Shown here: in pieces, positions 1 to 11,255 of the stretch
How the letters are laid out: each line of letters begins with the position of its first letter
Numbering within the stretch: position 1 is the first letter of the stretch
Origin: Zygnema cylindricum
Lineage: Eukaryota; Streptophyta; Zygnematophyceae; Zygnematales; Zygnemataceae
Reading direction: 5' to 3'
Length of the DNA: 64,000 nucleotides
NCBI GenBank assembly: GCA_037447655.1
Contig: JBBHKE010001742.1
Location: 62,001-126,000, forward strand
Program-made: the position numbers and the translations under genes
Notes under the pieces: generated by a model
Databases searched by the model: none
The model's input: only the letters and a program-made list of their open reading frames with translations
Told to the model about the DNA's origin: nothing

Positions 1-345
1 TCTTGTACTATATAGTGCTCCTATTGGACTAGGGTTTAGTAGTAGGTAGTCATGAGTAGGAAGACTAAGACTTAGTGATATTTCGGTACCTCTCTCTAAG
101 AGAGCTTGTAACTATAAAGGTCATCTTTGACCAGCCATAACTTAATGCTCGGGTGAGCAAATTCAGTGATTCTTTTTGCTGCAAAATCAGGGGAGTCTAG
201 GCTACACAAGGGTGTAGTCGGTCAGAGTCTTTGCGTGCCAGGGTGGCCCTTATTCAGTGGGAAAGTCAAAGTGGGGAATATTGTCCAAAACACATATTTA
301 AGCTTTGCATTCTGTGGTGCAACTGAGCACACAGAAGGTCTTCTC
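1..345 (+). repeat. Partial family-A Copia LTR (3' part)
   Basis: From the window edge to about 345 the sequence aligns by eye with the 3' part of the A1 LTR (about 2760-3127). It shares the block beginning CCATAACTTAATGCTCGGG, the GTGTAGTCGGTCAGAG block and the final CACAGAA region. It diverges more toward its end, so the border is approximate to about 15 bases. The upstream part lies outside the window. It is followed at about 412 by pol sequence on the opposite strand, so it is not the LTR of that fragment. It is either a solo LTR or a remnant left by rearrangement. No gene is encoded. Confidence 0.7.
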
Positions 346-411
346 TTCACATGGGTGAAGGTGTATTGGGGTTCTAATTGTCAAGGTATCAATCATTTGG
401 GTTTATTTCAA

Positions 412-1288
412 CCCTCCAGTTATTTTATAGTCTATCTTTTCTTTCAGTCCATACTTCTCCCTACAAAATATCAATTTGGGATAAGGAACCGACTTAGTCA
501 TTATATCCGCTACCATTTCTCCATCTCGTCTATATTCAAAACTAATTATTTTATTCTCAACCTTCTCTCTAACAAAGCTCAAACGAATATCCATATGTTT
601 TGCTTTAAAGTGATGCTTGGGGTTTGCTGCAATTGCAATCGCAGTTTGATTATCACAAAATATCTTTTGCACTCCACTTTTCATATATCTAAGTTCTTGA
701 AGCAAAGTATTCACCCACATTAATTCTTTCACTGCCGAACAAGAAGCCATATACTCAGCCTCCATGGTGGACTAAGCAATCACCTTTTGTTGCTTGCTGC
801 TCCAACACCAAGCTCCATTCCGAACATACAACACATATCCAGAAGTACACCTCCTCATTGGAGCATCCTCATAACAGGCATCACTCCAAGTGGTGAAGTC
901 AGTATTATCCCCTCCCAAATGCAATGACAGAACTCTCGTTCCTTTCAAGTATCACATGACTTTTGTGGCTGCTTCCCAATCTTTCTTCCTAGGATCATTC
1001 AGACACATACTTAATATCCCTACAGCTGCTGCTATATCAGGACGAGTATAATTCATAAAACATATCAAACTAGCGACAACCTGCCTGTACGGAATAGTTT
1101 GCATAAACTTGCTTTCCTCAGGTCCTAACTCATTATCCAAGATCAAAACTCCTCTTTTGAGCTCCACTCATTTCCCATATTTAATTTTGTTATAGTCTTA
1201 CAACTATTTTTTTTCCATTTGAATTTTTTCATGCATATTTCCAAACGCTTCCTTTTGAGTTAGTCTTATTGTTTTTTTCTCTCCATCT
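412..1288 (-). pseudogene. Copia pol remnant: reverse transcriptase end and RNase H
   Basis: Read on the minus strand, this fragment encodes the C-terminal part of a Copia polyprotein. It starts at the RT thumb region (motif TIRLTQKE near 1250), passes the conserved GPEESKFMQTIPY and ARPD-like YTRPDIAAAV segments (952-1167), and ends in RNase H with MEAEYMASCSAVKELMWV and the DNQTAIAIA block (403-765). The protein is very close to that of A1, so it is family A. Stops between 1168 and 1250 and near 770-950 break it. Upstream it is joined to a family-B LTR/gag leader at 1289 instead of to the rest of pol, so it is a deletion derivative. It ends at a TAA-like stop beside a decayed polypurine tract at about 412. 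Confidence 0.85.
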
Positions 1289-2014
1289 TGTTGTTCTACG
1301 ACCACTAGAGCAAGTGGAGTAGCATCAGTAGTTGTAGAAGTAGACATAGTTCACCACAGAAGCTTACCCAGAATCCTATCAAACAACTGCTTTCTACGTG
1401 TCAATAAAGTTGACAAAAACGTCCAAACTGCTTCAAACTATACCACAGTATACTTTATTCCAAAGTCTGACAACTCCCAACGTTTCACCACAATTGATCC
1501 AAGATACACTAAGATATGCAACTCACAAGTTTCCCAAAAATAGTATGTAGATTACACAGTCTAGAAGTCTTGATAGATAAAATTTTCTATGTCCTAGTCA
1601 TATACTCTTCACTCAGTTGTCTTACTCCATAGTGTTGTACCGCCGATAGAAGTGTTCCTAAAAGATACGTCCTAAAGAACTAAACAGCCACTAAGGTCTA
1701 AGTGCTCCTAATCACGCTAAAACTAATCTATCACTGTACAATCAATATTAATGAAAATCTTATACATGTGATTTGTTCAAATTCTTGTCGCCTGGCTTAG
1801 TGACAATTGTCTGGGTACATCCATTCGGCTGTTGCATAACATTTGTCACCAAGTCACTTAATTATTCCCTTATGAATCTCGTCCGATGACTTGATTCATA
1901 TCAACCGTAGCAACGTAGTCTAATTCTTGATCACATTCAAATATCCGCAGCTTCGTAGCAGCTCCGTTGTCCCATACCAAAAATAGCCGGGGCTGTGTTT
2001 GTCTTGGTGCGTAA
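1289..2014 (-). repeat. Family-B Copia LTR with gag leader, truncated
   Basis: On the minus strand the low end reads ...GTAGAACAACA, the LTR terminus seen in the other family-B copies. Just inside it lies the ATG (about 1348) of the short leader peptide M-S-T-S-T-T-T that all family-B LTRs carry. The rest aligns loosely with the B LTRs at 33439-34433 and 45078-46073. It abuts the A1 5' LTR at 2015, so its outer part is either displaced by A1 or lost. The border at 2014 is set by A1, not by a recognised LTR end. Confidence 0.65.
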
Positions 2015-3127
2015 TGTTGAAAAGTGATATTTTATATTCTATCTTTTTAAAGGATCCTGCAGCTCTCACTTGTCGTAGTCAATGAGAATTGACGGGTAAC
2101 CTTAGGCTGCCTCGGGCACATGAGACGATGGGCAGAAGAGAAGGCTCATGCCAAAGCTACGTTACCCAGACAGGATTTGATCATGTAACCTCTGGACGAA
2201 AATCGTACAAATTGTTTCACACCTTATACGTTTGGTATTGATGAAATGTTATATGCAACGTATTTCGTAAGTATTTAAATACAACACAGAGACATATTCC
2301 TTGTAACGACTTACGTAACGAAACGAAACATGAAACGTGTGGTACCGCACGAAATGCAGTACCGCACGAAATAAATGAAACAAATATTTGATTTCGACGG
2401 ACGAAATTAAATGTCACGATCGACGGCTCGCAAAAGAAGAAGGAATTTCAAACGGTCAACACGGAATGTTGACCGTCGAAATTCAACGGTCAATACGGAA
2501 TATTGACCGGTGATTTTCAACGGTCAACATTTATTCGGCGCGCCGTCAGATCGAACGCGTGAAATTGATCGACGAAAAAGAACGGACGGCACGCGTGAGT
2601 GCCGGAATGCTGGAACAATTATCTGGGAGCAGTTCGACGAAATAGGAGGAAATGACACGTGGCATCATCCTATAGGATGCTGGAAGAGAAAAGGGACAGA
2701 ATGATGTTGACCTATTAGCCACGTGGCAGAACGTGAGTGGTGCCGAATATATCCGTACATAAAGTACGGCGGCTGGTGTACTATGTATGTACAACAATTA
2801 GAGTACTTTATTTTGATTGGCTTAGGGTAGCTATTAGTGAGTTTTTCAGGACTTAGACAAAATTTTGAAAGTCCTCTCTCCCAGAGGCCATCTGTATAAA
2901 TATGTTGTCTTTGAACAGCCATAACTTAATGCTCGGGTGAGCAAATTCAGTGATTCTTTTTGCTACGGACTCAGGGGAGTCCAAGCTACACAGGGGTGTA
3001 GTCGGTCAGAGTTTTTTGCGTGCCAGGGTGGCACTTATTCATTGCCAAAGTCAAAATTGCAAATATTATCCTAGAGGCTTCATATAAGCTGGACATTTTG
3101 TGGATCAATGGAGGTCACAGAATTTCA
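2015..3127 (+). repeat. A1 5' LTR
   Basis: 1113 bp, starting TGTTGAAAAG and ending TTTCA directly before the primer-binding site. It contains a U3 cluster of TTGACC/GGTCAA motifs at about 2450-2530, with one tandem unit more than in the 3' LTR, and a TATA box at 2895-2902. It is collinear with 7506-8585. The weak open frames seen in it are not conserved coding sequence. Confidence 0.95.
2895..2902 (+). promoter_or_regulatory. TATA box of A1 5' LTR
   Basis: TATAAATA, preceded by the LTR-conserved CTCTCTCCCAGAGGCC block and followed about 30 bases later by the conserved CCATAACTTAATGCTCGGG block where transcription probably starts. The equivalent sites in A2 (37268) and A3 (49713) lie in the same context. 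The start site itself is inferred. Confidence 0.65.
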
Positions 3128-3142
3128 GGTTATGGGCCCACC
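3128..3142 (+). promoter_or_regulatory. A1 primer-binding site (anticodon arm of tRNA-iMet)
   Basis: GGTTATGGGCCCACC directly after the 5' LTR. It is the exact complement of GGUGGGCCCAUAACC, the anticodon arm of plant initiator Met-tRNA as I know it. This corresponds to the half-tRNA priming of Drosophila copia, not to the usual plant site complementary to the tRNA 3' end (TGGTATCAGAGC). The ATG complementary to the CAU anticodon is at 3132-3134. Confidence 0.85.
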
Positions 3143-4110
3143 TTTAAGGTGCCCATTTTTAATGGAACAGGGTTCATTTATTGGGAAACCATGATAAGGG
3201 GTGCACTGGTTGAAAAACGACTATGGGGCATTGTGAGTGGTCGTGTGCGTCGGCCATGTGCAAAATTGGGAGTTCCACTAGGATTTGAAGGATCTCGGTT
3301 CACAGGAGGATTTGGGGGGGCAGAGGTGGAAGAGGATGTTGGAGAAAGCATCGTGTCGGACATAGGGAAGGAGAAGGGGAAGGAGAAACTCACACCGATT
3401 CCTACTGGATCGGTTTTGGCAGCAGATGTTCAGAAAACCGAGGAAAATGATAGTGTAATCTGGGATTTCAACAATACCGTGGCGACTCATTTTATTCTCG
3501 GGCGTTTCATCCAAGCAGTGGCTACACCTCATCTTCATGTGGAGAGGGCGAACGAGCTCTGGGAGGCCCTTGTCAGCATTTACAAGAGTGGTACGATTCA
3601 ACAGCAGAAGCTGGCAGGTCAAAAGGTATAAGCATATGTGTACAAAGGGGGAAAGATGTTAGATTTTTGTAATGACCTGGCCGGGTTATTTATGGAGTTG
3701 GAGAGTGTAGGGAAAAGGGAGATCGAGAAAGAGAAGGTGAATACTTTGTTGATGGAACTCCTAGATGATTATGAAAACATTGTTAATAGGGTTCAGGACT
3801 TGCTAGATCATCGATGGATCAGGAACTCTGTTGTGGGAATGATTTTGGTTCGGGAAAACACAATTGAGATTCGAAGAGGAGGAAAGAGTGTTCAAGCGTT
3901 GGCTGCAGGAACTAATTGGGGAGATAAGGATTCCAAGAAACCTTATGGAAACTTTGGTGGATGAGGAAGAGGAAATCAATCGGAAGGATCTGGATCGACG
4001 CCTCCGAAGGGGCTTTGTCACTTTTGTAAGAAGCCGAGACATTACATGGCGGAGTGTACTAAACTAACAGAGCTGAGATTGAAGGAAGAACATGCCGAAA
4101 ACCAGCCGCA
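3132..4110 (+). pseudogene. A1 gag (nucleocapsid/capsid-like), broken
   Basis: The Gag region of a Copia polyprotein, which packages element RNA in virus-like particles. From the ATG in the primer site the A2 copy reads MGPPYRVPIFN; here one base is lost in the first codons, so the conserved PIFNGTGFIYWETM segment is reached in a shifted frame. The body (WDFNNTVATHFIL, then LWEALVSIYKSGTIQQQKL) is a UBN2-like Gag domain. A TAA at about 3629-3631 replaces the Lys codon found in A3. A second stop follows near 3962. The zinc knuckle CHFCKKPRHYMAEC (from 4016) keeps the C-X2-C-X4-H-X4-C pattern. A further frameshift separates it from pol. Confidence 0.85.
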
Positions 4111-4128
4111 AAGAAAAAGAAGGAATTT

Positions 4129-7100
4129 GTGGCAACACAAGTCATCGGAGAGGACTTCGATGAGGACGATGGAGAACTCCTCCTCAACGAGGAGCTGGAG
4201 GTGAAAGGTGAGTTAGAGATTCTAAGGAGGCAAAAGTGTGCTTTCGGTGGAGTAAGAGAAGCTCCAGAAGAAGGATGGATTATTGATTCAGGAGCCTCTA
4301 TGCATATGTGTAGAGAAAAACCATTGTTTACCAAAATGAGAAAGATCCCTACTGTAGAGATAGAGTACGGGGATGGGAGAATAGTCACCACTAATTTAGT
4401 GGGATCTGTGGATCTGAGAGTCTTAGTTGATGGAAAGGCATCCATAGTCACTTTCTCTGATGTTCTTTTTATCCTAGAGTTGAACAAGAATCTTATCTCT
4501 ACGTCGGTCTTAGATGATAAGGGTTTTGAGACTAGTACTAAAAAGGGAGTCTTTGTTGCTAGCTATGAGGATGAAGTGTACTTCACAACTGAAAAGGGTA
4601 GCCAAGGAATGTTTAGGCTGAATTTAAGTAATGGAAAGACGGGAGTTTCCTTTGCTGGTGTAAGTGATTTGATGATGTGGCATAAAAGATTGGGACATGT
4701 GCATCTAGATAGATTGAAGGAAATGAAGAAAATGGGTGTAGTTGGGGGCATACACTTTGGAGATAATGAGACTTTGGATGATTGTAGTGGGTGTGCTCAA
4801 GGAAAAGCCCACAGATTGCCTTTTCCAAAAGCCGCAACATATAAGGGTGAAAAGGTTTTAGATTTGGTTCACACTGACATATGGGGACCGGCCAAAGTGC
4901 CATCAGTTGGAGGGAAAAGATTTATGCTTACTATCACTGATGATTGGTCTAGATACTCTAGAGTATACTTCTTGAAAAACAAATCTTAGGCTTCGGCTTA
5001 TATAAAAGAGTATAAAGCTTGGAGTGAAAAGCTTCATGAGACACCTATAAAGAGAGTGAGAAGTGATAATGGGGGGGAATTCACTTCTAATGAGTTTGAG
5101 GGTTACTTGAAAGAGGAAGGGGTTCAACACCAAAAGACTGTCCCAAAGAATCCAGAACAAAACGGTGTAGCCGAGAGACTAAATCAGACATTAAGTGATA
5201 GTGCTCGTAGTATGTTGACAGATAAAAAGATAAGGAAAACTAAGGAAAACTTTTTGGGCAGAGGCTATGAACTGTGCTAACTATCTCAAAAATAGACTCC
5301 TTACCTCGGCCGTAAAAGGCCAAATACCTTATGAAAGATGGACCGGGAGAAAACCTGATATTTCACACTTAAAGGTGTTTGGAAGTCAAGAACACAGAAA
5401 AATCTGATTGGAAGTTAGATGCTAGAGGAAAGCCGGGATACTTACTTGGGTATGATGAAAATGTAAAGGGGTATAGAGTTTATGATCTCGGAAGAGAAGA
5501 CATAATTCTAGTGAAACACTTGGTTGTTATGGACGAAGGAAAGTCCATAGATCCTTTTAAGTACACTAAACCGGTCAAAATTAGAATTGAATCAGAAATT
5601 GAGTTAGATTCATATTCTTCTAACCAAACTCCGGTTCAGCCTGACTTTGCAGAGGAAGAGAAAAATCTGATCGAGAGTGATCCTCTCTTAGAGACACTAC
5701 TTCCAATTCAACCCGAGGAAAGACAGGAAACAGATGATGAACGTCCGGAGGTGGACTCCACGGATAGGGGAGAAGATGAAGTCGTTCGGAGAAATCCGAA
5801 ATTACCCTCCATCCCAGCATCAGAGTTTGAGGGAGGAAGGAGAAGTAGCAAGAGACTTCAAGAGAGGCAAGTGAACAACAAGGTAACTAAGATGTCACAT
5901 TTTAGCGAACCCCAGACTTACTCAGAGGCAATTAATAGTCCAGAAAGTAGTAGATGGGTGACAGCCATTAATGATGAGATGGCTTCCATTATGGAAGCAA
6001 ACACATGGGAGTTGGTGGATTGTCCTCCGGACAGAAAGCCGATAGGATGTAAGTGGGTATTTAAGTTGAAACTCAATCCGATAACACCATTGAGCGATAC
6101 AAAGCCAGATTAGTGGCAAAGGGGTTCACACAGAAGGAGGGAATCGATTATGAGGAGACCTTCGCTCCGGTTGTTAGATTTCCCTCCGTCCGGATTCTAC
6201 TTAGTTTAGCGGCAGCGGAAGACATGGAAGTGTACCAGATGGACATCAAAAGTGCTTTCTTACACGGGGAATTAGTAGAAGAGATCTTCATGCGACAGCC
6301 GGAAGGATTTGTTGAAAAGGGAGAAGAAAGTAAGGTGTGCAGATTGATAAAGTCTCTTTATGGACTAAAGCAAGCTCCACGTCAATGGAACAAGAAGTTG
6401 GACGGGTTTTTGACGAGTTTGGGATATATCTGAATCAGTTCGGATCATTCCATCTATCTATTTGAGGATGAGGAAGGTATAATTTTCATTGCCATCTATG
6501 TTGATGATTTGCTTGTTTTGAGTAAATCAATGGTGAAATTAATAGGCTGAAAAGGGATTTAAAGAGTAGATTTGAAATGAAAGACTTGGGAGAGGCAAAG
6601 TACATTTTGGAAAATTCAGATGGAAAGAGATAGAGAGAAGAAAACAATTAGACTAACTCAAAAAGAAACAATAAGGAATATGCTTGAAAAATTTCAGATG
6701 GATAAAGCAAATAGTTGCACGACTCCCATGGACTTAAAGAAGGGTAATGAGGGGAGCTCAGAAGAGGGAGTCTTGATCTTGAATAATGAGTTAGGACCTG
6801 AGGAAAGCAAGTTCATGCAAACTATTCCATACACATAGGTTGTCGGTAGTTTGATCTATTTTATGAACTGTACTCGTCCTGATATTGCAGCAGCTGTGGG
6901 AGTATTAAGTAGGAGTCTGAATGATCCTAGGAAGAAAGATTGGGAAGCGGCCAAAAGGGTCATGCGGTACTTGATAGGAACAAGAGATTTGTGGTTGCAT
7001 TTGGGAGGGGATAATACTGACATCACCACTTGGAGTGATGCCAGTTATGGGGATGCTCCGATGAGAAGGTGTACTTCTAAGTATGTGTTGTATGTTGGGA

Positions 7101-7492
7101 ATGGGGCTTACTGTTGGAGCAGTAAGCAACAAAAGGTGATTGCTCAGTCCACCATGGAGGTTGAGTATATGGCCTCTTGTTCGGCTGTGAAAGAATTGAT
7201 GTGGGTGAAATCTTTGCTTCAAGAACTGGGATATATGAAGAGTGGAGTGCAAAAGATATTTTGTGACAATCTAGCTGCGATTGCAATTGCAGCAAATCCT
7301 AAGCATCACTTTAAAGCAAATCATATGGATATTCGTTTGAGCTTTGTTAGAGAGAAAGTTGAGAATAAAGTAATTAGTTTGGAATATAGACCGGATAGAG
7401 AGATGGTAGCAGATATGATAACTAAGCCAGTTCCTTATCCCAAATTAATGTTTTGTAGGGAGAAGTGTGGACTGAAGGAAAAGATAGACTAG
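4129..7492 (+). pseudogene. A1 pol: protease, integrase, reverse transcriptase, RNase H
   Basis: Domains are in Copia order. Protease has DSGASMHMC (about 4285). The GAG-pre-integrase H-H-C-C finger has HKRLGHV and CSGC (4681-4800). The integrase DDE core is seen as HTDIWG, RSDNGGEF and PEQNGVAE (4870-5170). A linker follows, then RT with EETFAPVVRF, MDIKSAFLHG (about 6240) and YVDDLL (about 6497), then RNase H with TMEVEYMASC and DNLAAIAIA, ending at the stop at 7490. Breaks include a stop at 4987, frameshifts near 5240, 5385 and 6105, a stop at 6431, and a stop at 6836. The catalytic motifs survive but never in one frame, so this copy is recently dead. Mobilisation by an intact relative remains possible because LTRs, primer site and purine tract are present. 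Confidence 0.95.
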
Positions 7493-7505
7493 AAAATAAG
7501 GGGAG
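7493..7505 (+). promoter_or_regulatory. A1 polypurine tract
   Basis: AAAATAAGGGGAG lies between the RNase H stop and the first base of the 3' LTR, the position of the plus-strand primer in LTR elements. The same purine run precedes the 3' LTRs of A2 and A3. Confidence 0.8.
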
Positions 7506-8585
7506 TGTTGAAAAGTGATATTTTATATTCTATCTTTTTTAAAGGATCCTGCAGCACTCACTTGTCGTAGTCAATGAGAATTGACGGGTAACCTTAGGCT
7601 TCCTCAAGCACATGAGACGATGGGCAAAAGACAAGGCTCATGCAAAAGCTACGTTACCCAGACAGGATTTTATCCTGTAACCTCTGGACGAAAATCGTAC
7701 AAATTGTTTCACGCCTTATCCGTTTGGTATCGATGAAACGTTATATGCAACATATTTCGTAAGTATTTAAATACAACACAGAGACATATTCCTTGTAACG
7801 ACTTACGTAACGAAACGAAACATGAAACGTGTGGTACCGCACGAAATACAGTACCGCACGAAATAAATGAAACAAATATTTGATTTCGACGGACGACATT
7901 AAATGTCACGATTGACGGCTCGCAAAAGAAGAAGGAATTTCAAACGGTCAACACGGAATGTTGACCGTCGAAATTCAACGGTCAACATTTATTCGGCGCG
8001 CCGTCAGATCGAAAGCGTGAAATTGACCGACGAAAAAGAACGGACGGCACGCGTGAGTGCCGGAATGCCGGAACAATAATCTGGGAGCAGTTCGACGAAA
8101 TAGGAGGAAATGACACGTGGCATCATCCTATAGGATGCCGGAAGAGAAAAGGGACAGAATGATGTTGACCTATTAGCCACGTGGCAGAACGTGAGTGGTG
8201 CCGAATATATCCGTACATAAAGTACGGCGGCTGGTGTACTATGTATGTACAACAATTAGAGTACTTTATTTTGATTGGCTTAGGGTAGCTATTAGTGAGT
8301 TTTTCAGGACTTAGACAAAATTTTGAAAGTCCTCTCTCCCAGAGGCCATCTGTATAAATATGCTGTCTTTGAACAGCCATAACTTAATGCTCGGGTGAGC
8401 AAATTCAGTGATTCTTTTTGCTACGGACTCAGGGGAGTCCAAGCTACACAAGGGTGTAGTCGGTCAGAGTTTTTTGCGTGCCAGGGCGGCACTTATTCAT
8501 TGCCAAAGTCAAAATTGCAAATATTATCCTAGAGGCTTCATATAAGCTGGACATTTTGTGGATCAATGGAGGTCACAGAATTTCA
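7506..8585 (+). repeat. A1 3' LTR
   Basis: 1080 bp and collinear with the 5' LTR, but one tandem unit shorter in the TTGACC-rich segment. The TATA-like TATAAATA is at 8353-8360. The last bases TTTCA are followed by unrelated DNA (ACGCGTATTTTGCGG), which defines the element end. Confidence 0.95.
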
Positions 8586-9339
8586 ACGCGTATTTTGCGG
8601 ACGCGTTGGTTTAAATATTTGAAACAACATTTTTTTGTCTTACGTGAATTAATATTTTAGTGTTGATTATTACAGTTTCTATTTAGGTGGTCAATTAGGG
8701 TTTCGGTATTTTAATTTGTGTGTATGCAGTGTCGTTTTTGCAGACAAGTGTACTCTTATGATTGGTCGACTCTCAGATGTACACTTACAGTTAGGATTAT
8801 TTGTCGTAATAGGTTCTCATGATGTAATACTACTTAGTGGAAGTTACGTTGGCTATTTTGACATGTAGCGATTCATTGACAACCCACAAGTGTACATATA
8901 TAGGAATGAGCTTTGTTAGGAATTAATTATCAATGCTTGTTAAGAAAAGTAGGGACCAATGATGTAGTGTTTTAGGGTTGTCGATTAGGTCATGCACTTT
9001 GAATGATATAATGATTATTTGATTATACTTTGATTATAATTTTGTTTATGTGTAATACATTTGTTTGTTATTATTTATTTATGTTATTTTATATATGTTT
9101 GATATGCATTGTTTATGCATTTGTCCTAGGGTTTGTTTATGTCGATTATTCCATCAAACCTTAGATGTTGTCATAGGGTTTTTTTATGTTGATTATTCCA
9201 TGAAACCCTAAATGTTGTTTGTTGCGTCTGTGTACGCATATGGAGGATGCATTTCATATGATTGTTCGTCGACCTATTTTTGCTTAGCTTCTTGCATGAT
9301 AGTTTGGGTGGCTTCTGCGGTCTATTTTAGACCCAAGAA
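8586..9339 (+). other. Intergenic, AT-rich, no gene recognised
   Basis: AT-rich DNA without a credible coding region. A diverged direct repeat of about 50 bp is present at about 9130-9215 (TTGATTATTCCAT with AAACCCTA, twice). The end of the stretch (about 9338-9368) resembles the ends of the fold-back element at 23632-24020 (CCCCACTTTTCGTCTAATGG). Confidence 0.5.
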
Positions 9340-9595
9340 CAACAAACCCCACTTTTCGTCTAATGGAATTCTACCTTTAGAATTTTTTTGTGAAAAGAAG
9401 TTGTAATAATTACCTTTTTTAGTGTTATAGTAACTAAAGGACATTAGAGTGTATTGTAAGTCAATAGAGACACGTGTCGGTTAGGTGAAGATTATGCAGG
9501 TTCTACGGAATAGCGCTGACGAGTACAATATTTACACGCTGCTTGCATTTGATGTTCGGATTGACACACGTGTCGGTAAGGTGAGGACTATGTAG

Positions 9596-10572
9596 CATAG
9601 TTCAAAAGTAGGTGACCGTACGCCCATACAATATGCCTATTGTACGCAAAACATACAATATGCCCTTAAGACCCATATTGCATTGGCCGCAAAATCAAAT
9701 AAAATAGGGATAGGGTTGAGTTGCACATCGATCGATAGAGAATTAAACGACATGTCTAAATTTTGAAAAAAAAAATCGGACAAAAAAAATATTTCTGTGA
9801 GTTTTGAGGGACTTTTTATTTAAACCGTCACATTTGGACGATCGGACGGTCACTGATCAAAGTAGGCGATTTTAAAAAGATCACATGAAAATCCCATAAC
9901 ACAACTTACGAAAGGACAATCTGTCATAGTAGCGTCTTCAATTTTGAGGGCCACACTAAATAAAGCCTCAAATTGACCAACCGGTAGTATGGGACGATTA
10001 AAAAAAAATGCAACACTGCCAAAAAAAATACCAAAACCTACGGACCAACCCTGTTGGCGTTCACACGGTCGAAACGCGACTGTCAGACGAATTTGTGTGA
10101 ACTGGATTTTTTACGACATGGGTTTTTTCCCTTTTTAGAACGCACATTCTCATACGTCCGCGGTTACTAAAACTAATTTATTGTACTTTTTAACTTTGAA
10201 AAGGTACATTTATGTACGGTCTGACACTGACTGTACACCACTCTATTTAAGAGACAACGTACTTTCATTTTTTACGGTACTTGGAACATAGCCCTAATTA
10301 GAGTAATGAAAAATATAGAGTAAACTACGCTATTTGAGAATTTTTGCGGTTTTTTTTTCCACGGAATGTCATCCTACGCCGTGCCAGTTTGCTAAAAAAT
10401 TCCGTCTAGCGGCGTGGGCTGTACTTTGATCTTATGTCAGATTCGGACGTTCGTACAGGAGTGTGCACGACGCACGCACACACATACAGTATGCCTACGT
10501 TGCGAGAGTTTTGTGCAAAGTTTTGTGCGCCTACCAAAGGCCTACCATAAAAAAACCTACTTTTGAACTATG
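9596..10572. mobile_element. Non-autonomous hAT-like transposon, 977 bp
   Basis: Terminal inverted repeats CATAGTTCAAAAGTAGGT and ACCTACTTTTGAACTATG. Flanks CTATGTAG (9588-9595) and CTATGCAG (10573-10580) form an 8-bp target duplication with one mismatch, the size typical of the hAT superfamily. There is no transposase-like open frame. The first about 100 bases and last about 30 bases match the 276-bp copy at 22024-22299, so the two are one family with different internal lengths. Part of the middle (about 10180-10270) is shared in inverted orientation with the MITE inside the Helitron (60830-60900). Confidence 0.8.
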
Positions 10573-11255
10573 CTATGCAGGCTCCACGGAATAGCGCCGA
10601 CGAGTACTTACACGCGGCTTGCACTTGACGAGTGGATTGACATGATCGAACGGACAAAGAATCAAACGCATATCTGGGAAATTTATGGTACGGTTAGCTA
10701 TAGTAACCGTTGATTTATATCGTGTCAACGGACGAGATTTATGTTAGACCACAAGTGACGAAGCACGAAGCACACTTGTACAAACTCAGGTGCTTCGTAC
10801 TATATGACCACAGTCGGTTGGACGTTGCACCGTGAATCGTTACTAGCCTTATGTACGCTATATCGGCACCCCAAAATTTTGACATTGATACCTTAAATAT
10901 AATAAATTACACTATTTAAGGTTTGGACCATAATCTGCCACGTCTCCTTGCACTAAACTAGAATGAGTGACGCTAATTTTTTCTTTACACTAATAATTTC
11001 TATACGCTAAAAACGATTCAAGGTGTAGTAACCAATGCTGACTAAGCACCTGAATCATTTATTGTACAGTTTTCTTTTTGTATATATTTGGAGAACACTT
11101 TCTTTTTGTATATATTTGGAGAACACTGTTTTGTAGTTTAGCCCAATAGGAAATAGTGTCATTCTATTTAGATTTCGGAGAGTTGCTTTTAGGGTTTTTT
11201 GGAAGTACACACGGTACAATGAAGTACAGTTTGAGTACTTTGTCGTAGCGTAGTA

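Larger units (their letters stand above)
2015..8585 (+). mobile_element. Copia-type LTR retrotransposon A1 (complete but defective)
   Basis: Two long direct repeats (2015-3127 and 7506-8585) flank a primer-binding site, a gag-like region with a CCHC knuckle, then protease, integrase, reverse transcriptase and RNase H in the Copia order, and a polypurine tract. The LTRs begin TGTTGAAAAG and end TTTCA. The polyprotein is interrupted by several in-frame stops and frameshifts, so the copy cannot be autonomous. The five bases on each side (CGTAA at 2010-2014, ACGCG at 8586-8590) do not match, so no target-site duplication is seen. The left neighbour is a family-B LTR remnant in the opposite orientation. 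The LTRs are nearly identical apart from a 33-base length difference and scattered substitutions, pointing to a fairly recent insertion. Confidence 0.95.

Noticed and set aside
166-723. Open frame on the plus strand across the first LTR and pol remnant
   Set aside because: It begins in an LTR and runs antisense to a recognisable RNase H, so it is a chance frame.
2010-2014. Target duplication for A1 (GCGTA near both ends)
   Set aside because: A GCGTA occurs on both sides, but shifted by one base on the left and two on the right from the TG...CA ends. It would require non-standard LTR termini, so I do not claim it.
3020-3130. Upstream extension of A1 gag into the LTR (MPGWHLF...)
   Set aside because: The apparent start codon is GTG, the segment is not conserved in reading frame among the A-family LTRs, and an ATG in the primer site explains A2, A3 and C.
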